From positions 62,001 through 126,000 of the forward strand of contig JAHLKG010000003.1 in the NCBI GenBank assembly GCA_025526995.1: 64,000 nucleotides of DNA, in the 5' to 3' direction. A program made the translations under genes and the position numbers. A model generated the notes under the pieces. That model made no database searches, had not been told where the DNA came from, and worked only from the letters and a program-made list of their open reading frames with translations. Positions 20,018 through 28,374 of the stretch are shown here, piece by piece. Numbering within the stretch: position 1 is the stretch's first letter; every line of letters starts with the position of its first letter. Source of the stretch: Powellomyces hirtus (lineage: Eukaryota; Chytridiomycota; Chytridiomycetes; Spizellomycetales; Powellomycetaceae).

Positions 20018-20383
20018 TATTGGAATGTTGAGACTTGCGTACTCAACGTTTGGTCCTTACATTAAATCCTTACTTGGATTCTCCGACTAGAACGCGTGAC
20101 CACTATACCGGTAACGCTAAGAGCTGAATTGGATCACGTGTGATCACGTGATTGGAGAAAAAGTAGATTAGAACGCTCGAAGCGAGACATTACCGAGAAG
20201 ACTTTAAGACAAAAATACATTCACATACATTACATCTCCGTGCATCTGACAACGCTACACCGTCATCTGCATCATAGAAGAGCTCTGTAAACCCCCCTTT
20301 ATGAAGTATACTGGGGGCCACCTTGAATTCGGCCAATCCTCTGCAATTCCGATAAAGTACTGGAAGTGCCGATATCTCCAATA
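20018..20383 (+). repeat. Copia LTR (3' LTR of plus-strand copy)
   Basis: 366 bp, TATTGGAATG...TCCAATA, preceded by a purine tract CAGGGGGTG (about 20008-20017). It has tandem CACGTG motifs in GATCACGTGTGATCACGTGA near 20132-20152. Confidence 0.9.
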
Positions 20384-20744
20384 GATTCAACGGGCAGTAC
20401 CTTTTAAAGTCTTGACCTGCTTGGGAACGCTCGGAAATTCAGGTATTAGTGTTTCATCCCCTACGGAGCGCAGCAGATGTTACTTATCAAAATCCGCATG
20501 GAGGAAGCTACTCGTGATTCATCTAGGGCCCCTGCGAAGAGAGAAATAGACTTTCCGACGTTTTTGCGCACTACAAAGGGCGGACACTACCCGTCGGAGA
20601 CTACCGTGACGCGACCCGCGCCAGGGCAGCCTCCCCAGCCTCATCTTCCCACAACCACGTCAGCATCCGTTAATCCGCTGTCGCCCGGCTTAGGCAAGCT
20701 TCGCCTTGCCGAAGAGATTCGAGCCTAAGAGATAGTCGCGAATC
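20384..20744 (+). other. Chromovirus 3' untranslated region right of the copia pair
   Basis: Continues the chromovirus after the copia insertion and ends at the polypurine tract. A plus-strand open frame of 83 codons (20477-20728) has no recognisable domain and is probably not a gene. Confidence 0.6.
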
Positions 20745-20753
20745 TAAGGGGGG
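20745..20753 (+). promoter_or_regulatory. Chromovirus polypurine tract
   Basis: AAGGGGGG lies immediately before the 3' LTR and would prime plus-strand DNA. Confidence 0.75.
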
Positions 20754-21028
20754 TGTAATGAGGCGTGGCTCACCAGCCTAAGCCTAGATACGCGTTGGGA
20801 AGGGCCCCGCGTGAGATGGATGCTAGCGTCAGCATCCCGAAGGGTACTAGACCTCAGGGATGGCCACGGATGGCCATCACGTGACCAGGACTGCCTCGCG
20901 GTCCAGAAGAAAAGTAGGAATACTCCGACGAGGGCGTATTCAAGACTTAGAGATCTTACAGTAGAATTAGACATAGGGAATTCCCAAATAGAAGACTAGA
21001 CTCTGGCAACGGACCTAGTATTATTACA
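20754..21028 (+). repeat. Chromovirus 3' LTR
   Basis: Second copy of the 275-bp LTR with the same termini and the same ATCACGTGA at 20876-20884. A few transitions separate it from the 5' copy. Confidence 0.95.
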
Positions 21029-21033
21029 CAGGT
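21029..21033. repeat. Target-site duplication CAGGT (right) of chromovirus
   Basis: Direct 5-bp repeat of 3772-3776. A perfect duplication shows the chromovirus inserted as one unit and its ends have not been rearranged. Confidence 0.95.
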
Positions 21034-22294
21034 CTTCATGATATTTCCCAGTTGCGTGCGATGCCACCCACAAGCGGGCCGTTGAATAATGTGCCATCGC
21101 GCTTGTAGTGCTCCAAAGGCACGCTCTATGTCTTTGCGCACTGCTTCCTGCGTTTGGGCGAAGAACTTCTTTTTTTCACAGTCAGGCTGTGAGAACGTCT
21201 GCACAAACATTGCCCAAGGAGGGTATATTCCATCCACCAAATAGTATCCTAGTAATGCTCTTCATGAGTATGTGCTATGGAGTATTTTACCACGCAGTGC
21301 GCAGGTATGCACAACGCACCACGCAACGTACCTTGTGTGTATTGATATCCATTAATCTCGTAATCGAGGTTTGGTGCGCGACCAGCCAGTAGGTCATCAA
21401 AGAGAGGGGAGCGGTCCAAAACATTAATGTCATTGTTTTCGCTGGGAACGCCGAAAAAGCAATGCCAAATTTGTAAATCGTAGGTTGCGACCACTTCCAA
21501 AATGATCGTTGGCACCTTCTCCTTGCTCTGAAATTGACCGGCCCACGCTCGAGGACAGTTTTTCCATGCCCAGTGCATGCAGTCCAGAGAACCAAGCAGT
21601 CCAGGAAAACCACGTTGCCTGTTGATTTGCAATATATGATTTAGGTCATCTTGGTTTGGCGGTCTCAGGTAAGTAATGGCATAGATTTGCACAATGGCAT
21701 CACAGAAGCGGTGTAATGCCACTGTGGCAGTAGCTTCGGCGCAGCGAACATACTCGTCCACAGCATCTGCTGCAACACCGTAGGCAAGCATGCGTAGTGC
21801 GGCAGTAAGCTTTTGTTTGGATGAGAGACCAGTAAGGCCTGTACAGTCACGACGCTATTGCAGAGGTTGTGATTAGTACAAACATACTGCGTGGCCACGT
21901 ACTGCGTGGCCAACGGGTACTTAGTAGCGTACTTACTGGTTTAAAGTAACGGTCACTTTTGCACAGATCTGCTTGAATACACAGGAAAAGCTGGCGTGAC
22001 ATTCGGAAGCGGCGCCTGAAATCCTTTTCACTGTAGATGCAATCAGCGCTGAAATATTCTCAAATTAGACGCTCTTGTTCGAGTGCCCTAAGGCGGTCAC
22101 GATTGCGGAGGCGCTTTTTTGCTGTTTTTCTTTCCACATCTTCTTTTTGTTCCAGTCTCCGTTGTAAAATGCGCCTACCCCAGTGCCTTGTATCGTACTT
22201 GGCCCAGAATTTGTCAAGCATTCTTGACCGGTCTATTTGGGCATTACATAAGAAAGTAAAGCAAGAAATAGCGTCAATGTGTGAGGTTGGCAAG
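21029..22294 (-). pseudogene. Harbinger DDE transposase, N-terminal and catalytic part
   Basis: Read from 22294 leftward: an N-terminal exon (MLDKFWAKY... to ...RYFKP) with one in-frame TGA near 22055, an intron (GTAAGT at about 21952 to AG near 21857), the main exon (LTAALRMLAYGVAADAVDEY), a second intron (GTACGT near 21329 to TAG near 21248), then LVDGIYPPWAMFVQTFSQP. The DDE residues are in place: first Asp in LLGSLDCMHW, second in NNDINVLDRS, Glu in DIERAFGALQARWH. The family excises and inserts DNA at TWA trinucleotides. The gene is cut after ...IMKTC by the chromovirus, so it cannot make a full protein. Both introns contain TGCGTGG/CCACGCA words also found in the Myb-gene intron. Confidence 0.85.
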
Positions 22295-22330
22295 TGGGAA
22301 CTTTAAATTTCGGGGTTTCACATGTGACTG

Positions 22331-22371
22331 CTGTGCCACAATTAAATGCCTGCTGCTAAAGATGCTCTAAG
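22331..22371 (-). repeat. Harbinger right terminal inverted repeat
   Basis: Reverse complement of the left terminus (GAGCATCTTTAG...GGCATTTAATTGTGGCACAG), preceded on the minus strand by CTTA and flanked by a TTA that repeats the left-side TTA. Confidence 0.8.
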
Positions 22372-22475
22372 TTAGCGTTACCGGTATGGCGGTCACGCGT
22401 TCTAGTCAGAGAATCCAAGTAAGGATCTAATGTAAGGACTTAAACGTTGAGTACGCAAGTCTCAACATTCCAATA
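22372..22475 (-). repeat. Outer copia LTR, 5' portion
   Basis: The minus strand begins TATTGGAATGTTGAGACTTG at 22475, identical to the start of the inner copia LTR at 20018, and continues to CGGTAACGCTAA, where the LTR is broken. The next LTR bases (GAGCTTAATTGGATCACG) resume at 1664 leftward. Removing 1668-22371 and one TTA restores a continuous LTR, so the whole stretch between is one insertion. Confidence 0.8.
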
Positions 22476-22778
22476 CTGGTGACTAACCTTGATATTGTTC
22501 ACAAAGTTCTCGCTCACGTAAGCTGTGTCGGCGACATTCAACCCTTGTCCACCTCCGCTGTTTTCCCCTACCCCAAGCTCAAACAGGCTTGTCTTTATGG
22601 TATGTGCGAGCGGATCTGGACTGAAAGGCTGGCCAAGCCGGCGCCATATTTGGCACATACAGTACCCTGACAAAGTTCTCGGAATTTACGCGTGAATTCA
22701 TATGCCCGCTGGGCGTGTTTTTTTACAGTACATGAAAACACACTAAACAAACTACTCTGCGCTAATATCAAGTATCAT
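22476..22778. other. Stretch between copia LTR and Tc1/mariner remnant
   Basis: No gene recognised. A plus-strand frame of 63 codons (22479-22670) is unsupported. A possible transposon end (TACAGTACATGAAAACACAC) lies near 22727 beside a T run, but I find no convincing partner on the other side. Confidence 0.4.
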
Positions 22779-23813
22779 TCAGTAGTCAATGGAGCCGCCT
22801 TTTGCACTACTAACCTGCTGCATACGCCGCTGCATGCTGTCAGTAAGTGAAAAAATCATCGCAGGGTCAAAACACGCCCAATTCTCCTTGGCCATCTGTT
22901 CAAGCTCGTCAAGACTGCGCGGGCGCTGTTTTGCAACTCGATTCTTCAGAATAGCCCACAGATTCTCGATAGGATCCAAATCTGGACTGTAAGGAGGCCA
23001 TTCCATGCAGAGAATGAAGTTTTCGTCGAAAAACTGCTTCCGTCTTCCGGCATTATGAACGGGTGAATTATCCTGCTGAAAAATCCAGTTTTCCAGCTCC
23101 GGCTCATCCTCCCTAACCCGCTCGATTCAAGGAAGGAAGTGGGTCGCTAAGATTTGTGTGTAGGCCTCAGCGTTAAGGCGTCCACGGAAGCTGACCAAAG
23201 GGCCGACACGGTCGCCAATGAAACAGCTTCAAAACATGATCGAACGTCCACGTGGAGGGTTTCCCTGAACACAGTCTTTGTGAAAACGCTCCCCAGGGCG
23301 GCGCCAGACGCGAATGCGGCTCTCTCGTCCAAGCTCCCATGATGTTTCGTCCATCCAAACAACCTTTGCCCAATCCATAGGGTGCCAGTCCCTGTGTGCT
23401 CTAGCAAACATGAGCCGATTCTGCATATGACGGGGCAGGAGACAAGGCTTTTTGACTGCAAAAGGCCGCTGAAGGCCTAAGTCGCTTAACCGACGCTGAA
23501 TTGTACGGGTACTGACAGGATTATCACGCCCCGCATTGAACTGCTGAGTGATCTCAGCCAACGGGGTCCGTCGCGCGTCAGCGGTGAGCGTGGTGAGTCA
23601 GCGCAAATAACGAGACTCGTTCTCAGAGATCTTACGGGGGCGTCCGCTGCGTTGTTTGTCAGCTGCAGTGCCTTGGGCGTGAAAACGACGGATAATATCG
23701 GAAACGGTTGAAATTGGGATGCCTTCAGTTGCGGCTATGTCCTTAAGGGGCATGCCAGCTCTTCGGTGGGCCAAAACAGCAAGGCGCTGCGGTTCAGTGG
23801 TGTGCAGACCCAT
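22779..23813 (-). pseudogene. Tc1/mariner-type transposase, decayed
   Basis: Reading from ATG 23813: MGLHTTEPQRLAVLAHRRAG begins the helix-turn-helix DNA-binding part (ISTVSDIIRRFHAQGT, RSGRPRKIS), then the second HTH (NPVSTRTIQRRLSDLGL). The DDE core follows with VVWMDETSW, FQQDNSPVHNA and WPPYSPDLDPIENLW. Three in-frame TGA codons interrupt it (23598-23600, 23229-23231, 23127-23129); two are explained by CGA to TGA and one by TGG to TGA. Length (about 345 codons) is normal for Tc1. It cannot be translated. Confidence 0.85.
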
Positions 23814-23832
23814 GATGGGTGTGCGGAGCTCA

Positions 23833-23855
23833 GGGGGGGGGGGGGGGGGGGGGGG
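23833..23855 (+). repeat. Poly-G tract
   Basis: About 23 consecutive G just upstream of the Tc1 transposase start on its own strand (C run). The length is likely unstable or uncertain. Confidence 0.8.
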
Positions 23856-24244
23856 TTCATCGACTCGACGCGCGTTCCGAAAATTTTTGTCGGGGTACCT
23901 TACCTTGAGCAGATAATCGACCTTCTTGCCAACTCTAGTGTTGCTGTTTCTCAAAAGCTTGTCAGATGTATCAGCGGAGGACGATCCATCCCCACTGATA
24001 ATTGAATTTGATGAGCCGCGGGGAACAACTTAGATGCACAATGAAGAATGACGCTTACTATCGCAACTTTATCCCAGAAGGAAGCTTTGTGAAGTGTAGC
24101 ACCTCGAAAACGTCAACTGTGCGCTCTGTGGAATCCGTAAGAGGCTGACTTGCTTGTTTGTCCACCCTAGGAGCAAACCAATGAATACATGATCCGGAGC
24201 ACGACAGAGTTGAACAACTGTGGCATGTCGCGGCCCGCGCCGCG
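23856..24244. other. No gene recognised
   Basis: Only short frames. Probably flank of the Tc1 remnant and 3' region of the minus-strand hypothetical gene. Confidence 0.4.
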
Positions 24245-25338
24245 TCATATAGGCCCTCGCAGGAAGTACTGCGTTTTTAACAGCCATCCGGGCACGCCGG
24301 CCGTGCCGCTTCGAAAATGCGGCCTCGGGCACTTCCGGTGTGTGCATTGGCGAAATCCAACCTTCATTATCTCAGATATAACGTACCAGAACGAAAGCTT
24401 ACGACAAATGTACCGCACGTGAGGATCCTGCGGGCATATGGCGCGCACTTTCTCCAAAAGCGCCGCCACAACACACTGACGGCCCCTTTCTTCCGCGTCA
24501 TGTGATTCACACTCATTGATTGTGTCGGCTTGGCCGACCGTTCCGGGGTAGGTCTCGGTATTGGTGTCGCTGACGTTGGCGCATTGACCGGGGTGGGTCT
24601 CTAACAGATCCGCCAAACGAGACTCGAGAAGACTGATGACACCTTCGCAGCCCCGCAACTCATTCGTTTCTGCGAGCGTATCCAGATCAAGCGGCAAGCT
24701 GCGCAGCACACAGAGGAATTCAACAACATCTGCGGACAAATTTCCATTTGCTTTGGCAAGAATCGCTTATAGTGGGCCTTCACTTTGCTCAAATTTGGTG
24801 CATCGAGGAGATCTTGGGCGCGATCATTGTCGTTTCGCATAATCCCTGGTCCTCGTGGACGTAAATCCAGCGCGCCCCAAAAAAGAGTCCTGAAGCAGCA
24901 CAAAGAGCGTGTTGAATGGAACAATGGCCGGGAGACAAACGAGTGATCCGCTACTTACATATGATCAGCTTTGTTGGCGCGATGCTTGTTTGTTTGATCT
25001 ATCACAGCACCGAACTCCTGACTGCAAAGTTTGTCGACTTGGCCGACCATTCCGGGGAAGGGGGAGAGAGCAGGGTTTGTCGCCTCGGCGGTGGTGTCGC
25101 TGAGTTCGTCGGCTTGGCCGACCGTTCGGGGGAGGGATGAAGGGGGGTTTTCCTTGCACACAGGCTCGGCTGTTAGCTTTGCAAGCTTTGGTTCGGTGGA
25201 GGTCATTGGCGAGCCAAGCCGTTTCTGGGTCAGCTTTGACAACTGATTGGCACTGGCCTCTACAAGGGTCGGCGTGAGCAAATGGAGGACGCTCGAAAAG
25301 TTTTGCGACGTTTTTATGGTAGGTCCATGCAGACGCAT
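24245..25338 (-). CDS. Hypothetical gene with repeated PGTVGQAD-type motif
   Basis: Two minus-strand frames, 24955-25338 and 24245-about 24770, share a repeated peptide: LPRTVGQADELSD, FPGMVGQVDKLCS and YPGTVGQADTINE. The DNA copies are at 24522, 25033 and 25108 (core GTCGGCTTGGCCGACC). This suggests exons of one gene or one repeat family. The second frame begins LSADVVEFLCVLRSLPLDLD, a helical stretch loosely like a TFIIS N-terminal bundle; I give that little weight. Exon joins are not resolved and the copy may be degenerate. Confidence 0.35.
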
Positions 25339-25654
25339 GGCGTTGCTCAGGATTTTCTCATGTCGGCTTTCCTGGGTTTAGTGGTGAAATTTAGCGAGAC
25401 CAGCCACAAATCTCGAAATCGAAAAGCCTACCTTCGCCGAGTCGAAAGAGCGTTGATTCTTAGATGGAAAGAAGTGACGCAGGAAGAGAGAGCAAGTTAA
25501 TCTGCCTGTAAGGACTACCAATGCACGATAACCACGATGACGATCCGAAAATGCGCCGGCCTCTTTACAGAGGAGATTGGAGGCGAGATGAAACGGCAAT
25601 AGTGCGGTTTACCCCTGCTCACGAGTCACGGCGCAAGAGCTTGAATCGAGTCCG
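25339..25654. other. No convincing gene
   Basis: Short frames on both strands (25282-25500 plus, 25378-25599 minus) without recognisable domains. Confidence 0.4.
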
Positions 25655-26010
25655 TCATCCAACCCATTGCTGAGCGGAGCAGAACCATCGATTGAGCCCT
25701 TTTGCGGTGGACATCTTCCAACCATGGATTTGCCAGTCAACGCCAATAGTAGGGGTCCACTGACAAAGGACGTGTCTAATGCACCTTTTGCAAGAGTGGA
25801 TCATCACGCCAAATGAAGTATCGGTGAACAGTGTCACGGAATCCTCCCACGTGCATACCTTTCCGGCGTTGTTTTCCATGGCTCTTAACTCACTCACCGA
25901 TTTGTTTCTTTTTATCATCAGCATAGCCTCATCTGCGCCTGCAGGCATTATTTTCTCGCACAGCTCAAGGTATTCGACATACTGGGCGACTGGATTCGCG
26001 ACAATACTCG
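25655..26010 (-). CDS. Hypothetical exon
   Basis: An open minus-strand frame of about 118 codons with good protein-like composition (VANPVAQYVEYLELCEKIMP, MLMIKRNKSVSELRAMENN, WEDSVTLFTDTSFGVMIHS). It extends upstream of its first ATG to a stop near 26013, which suggests an upstream exon. No family recognised; it may belong to the same degenerate unit as 24245-25338. Confidence 0.35.
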
Positions 26011-26417
26011 ACTGGATTCATGGTTTGAGACGGAACGGGGAGAGAGCCAGACTTGTCGCCTCTGACTTTAGACACGCGATTGGTGAATGGATCCAAGTGA
26101 TGACTCATTGAGTGACGTGACTGACTGACTGACACGTCCATCGCATCCATCAGACAGCTATCGAGACTCGTTCGCCCTTCCCGTCGCTTTGCCTTCCCTT
26201 CTCCCCTTTTAGTTGTGATTTGTGATTTGTGATTAGCTGTCGTAGATAGAGATATATCGATATATATATATATATGTTGTCTTATTATCAATAGCGTTTC
26301 CTTCGGTCTTGTCTTTACCCGAGTCCTTTGTTTTTGCATACCCCCCCACGCCCATCTCATATATATATATCCCTGTCACTTTACACTTCTCCTCCGTCAA
26401 CTCTCTCCCCTCTTCCT
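26011..26417 (+). promoter_or_regulatory. Transition region and promoter of UIM-like gene
   Basis: Contains GACTGACTGACTGAC (about 26120), an AT microsatellite (about 26250-26275) and a TATA-like TATATATATA at about 26358-26370, some 50 bp before the ATG at 26418, followed by a CT-rich leader. Confidence 0.5.
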
Positions 26418-28127
26418 ATGGCTTCCTTTGATGATTGGGCCGCTTTCGCCCCTGCAATGTCTTCCTCCTCACCTCTGCCGCACCCCCCGCCGCCGCACCC
26501 GCCTCACAGGGAAATTCTTCAGCAGGCCGCCATTCAGATTCTCCACAACAAGGAGCTCCTAGACTCGGAAAGGACTGCCATCCTCAGCGCTCTGATTGCC
26601 GACTCGCAGGATATGGACGTCCATGCCGCATTGGCCAAACATTTTCATTGGAATGGTTGCGTCTTTACCGAGTCCATCTCTCAGGACCAGCTCGCCCAAC
26701 TCATCCAGGTCCTCTGGGACCCAACTCACGGCCAATACGTCGACGCCCTGATGGATTGTCTCCATGATGGGACGGTAAGCGAAAGAGGACCAACAATGGA
26801 TTGGAGCTGTCACCGGAAAAGGGCGAGGAAAGCGCGACGCCTCCTGTTTGCTGTTTGCTGTTTGACGGGTGAAAGAGCCAAGCTGCTAAAACTCTCCTGC
26901 TGTGCTTCCGCATCGCCTTCCCCATCACCTGTCGTAGCCCTTGTGGGTATTATTTGTTCCCGCTGTTAAACCTACTCTTGCTGTGCTTCTCCAGGACCGC
27001 GATGCGGTGCAAATCTTGGACGACTGGAGCGCAGCGGACGAAAATGAAGACTATGATGATGATAGTGACTTGAGGGATATGAACGGATCACCAGGAAGCG
27101 GACACTCACACTCCGCCTGGCATTTCAGCCCAGTGGATCACATGTGGCACCCACCGACACAACTGGGAGAATCCGCGAAATCCGACAGCCCTCCCAACGA
27201 AAGGGAAATCATGGCGGACACAACGGCAGTAAAAGAATATTGTTTTGGGCAGCCAACCACGTCCTCGTCGATCGAGTGCGGTGAATTGGATACCCAGACG
27301 GAGGTAAAGGGTCTGCCTAACTACGCTGATTTTCTTCGGAAAAACAATTATCTTCGGAAGAATAATTATCGTCGAAAACATAAATACATGTAAGTTGCGT
27401 CAGAGTGCCAATATTCTTGACCTCATTGCTCACGGCATCAATCAGCGATGGCTATGTGGATCCAGCAGAATTTGTCAAAAGAACTTTACCCGATGTCGCC
27501 GATCGGGGTGTGGGTGTGCAGACTGCATTCTCACAAAATGCCAACGACTTGGTATACCCGATCCCAACCGCTGCTCAAATCAACGAACGTTTGGAAAACC
27601 GGATGCCAGTAGTGTCTTCCCTCAACGACACTGTACCTGATGACCACCTAGAGCTCCAGAGCGATATCATCGCGAAACCGAAAGATAAAGACCGGATGCC
27701 TTTAGCATCTTCCCTCAGCGACAACATACCTGATCCTGACCTCGCGCTTCAGAGAGATAGCATTGCGACAAAAGAAGAAAGCGTTGAAGACCAGATGGCA
27801 GTATTGTCTTTCTCGAATGACGACCATGCGCATGACGATGACTTGGCGCTCCATATGGCTTTGAAAATGTCACTCGGACCCACTTCCTCGTCATCATCTG
27901 ACAGTAAGCAGGCTCAATGTGATCTGGACTTACAAATTGCGATGCAGTTATTCGAGAGATTGGAAAAACGGCATCCCAAGACCTCATCGACATATCAGGA
28001 GACGAACGTTGACCATGATGCAGACGAATGGGCTACCGGGAGCGAGAATGGCGATTGGGATTTTTGTGACGAAGATTCTGACTCGATCGATTTGACGGTC
28101 TCCGACAGCTCCGAGACGCTCAAGTAG
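26418..28127 (+). CDS. Acidic protein with ubiquitin-interacting-like motif
   Basis: Three exons, 26418-26774, 26995-27389 and 27446-28127, join in frame to 477 residues; donors are GTAAGC and GTAAGT, acceptors CCAG and TCAG. The N-terminal part (residues 1-119) is Pro-rich then helical. The C-terminal half has DDDLALHMALKMSLG near residue 390, a good fit to the ubiquitin-interacting motif (acidic patch, x-x-Ala-x-x-x-Ser). Weaker DLALQ and CDLDLQIAMQLFERL stretches lie before and after it. The end is strongly acidic. It may bind ubiquitinated proteins; this is inference from one motif. No enzyme domain is seen. Confidence 0.65.
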
Positions 28128-28374
28128 ATGCAGCACAAGTCCCAGCGCCCATCGGTGCCTCAGTCCGCACCAGTGGTCAGCGCACAGGTAGTTATCCCAA
28201 GCATCGAGAGAATTATCACTTTAGCATAGCACTTTTGTACATATATTCCTGCGTAAACAGACGCAACATTCTACACGCGGTAATATGACATCAGATTTCT
28301 ATTTGAACTTGAAAAGACTATAATATCTATGGAAGGGTTAATTAACGGGGAGGTGGAGAACGCAGAGACCTTTA
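28128..28374. other. Convergent 3' region
   Basis: Short AT-rich gap between the UIM-like gene (+) and the myosin gene (-). It presumably holds both polyadenylation regions. Confidence 0.5.

Larger units (their letters stand above)
10763..20383. mobile_element. Two copia retrotransposon copies joined head to head
   Basis: The minus-strand copy (10763-14967) and the plus-strand copy (14968-20383) diverge from a centre near 14968. Both outer ends are complete 3' LTRs. The minus copy lacks its 5' LTR and the first ~1 kb of gag; the plus copy lacks the first ~275 bp of its 5' LTR. No direct duplication flanks the pair (GGCCG left, GATTC right). The arms (10763-14967 versus about 16179-20383) are near-identical. 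Shared stop codons show both derive from one mutated parent. The pair may come from auto-integration or from recombination of two insertions. Confidence 0.85.
3777..21028 (+). mobile_element. Ty3/gypsy chromovirus, complete but mutated, interrupted by copia pair
   Basis: 275-bp LTRs (3777-4051, 20754-21028) start TGTAATG and end TTACA, with a 5-bp duplication outside, a primer site at 4052 and a polypurine tract at 20745. Internal order is gag, protease, RT, RNase H, integrase, chromodomain (plus strand), then a long non-coding 3' region with the hairpin array. The LTRs differ at only a few bases (for example GTGTCGGG versus GCGTTGGG), so insertion is fairly recent. Coding damage: a frame change in gag, protease Asp replaced by Asn, a zinc-knuckle Cys replaced by Ser, and one TGA within pol. 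Confidence 0.95.
1668..22371. mobile_element. PIF/Harbinger DNA transposon, autonomous type, interrupted by chromovirus
   Basis: Terminal inverted repeats start GAGCATCTTTAACGGCGGGC on the left and are mirrored at 22331-22371. A TTA lies on each side (1665-1667; 22372-22374), the 3-bp duplication typical of PIF/Harbinger; the right end carries four extra bases (TAAG) before it. Without the chromovirus (3777-21028 plus one CAGGT) the element is about 3.45 kb. It holds the two genes expected for this superfamily, a Myb/SANT-like protein (+) and a DDE transposase (-), plus a small third minus-strand gene. The transposase resembles the plant HARBI1/DDE_4 type. Confidence 0.85.

Noticed and set aside
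22720..23900. Terminal inverted repeats of the Tc1 element
   Set aside because: TACAGTACATGAAAAC near 22727 has only a weak partner (TAAGGTACCCCGACAAAA) near 23900; too poor to set ends.
24700..24740. TFIIS N-terminal domain in the hypothetical gene
   Set aside because: Helical pattern is suggestive only; no diagnostic residues and exon borders unknown.
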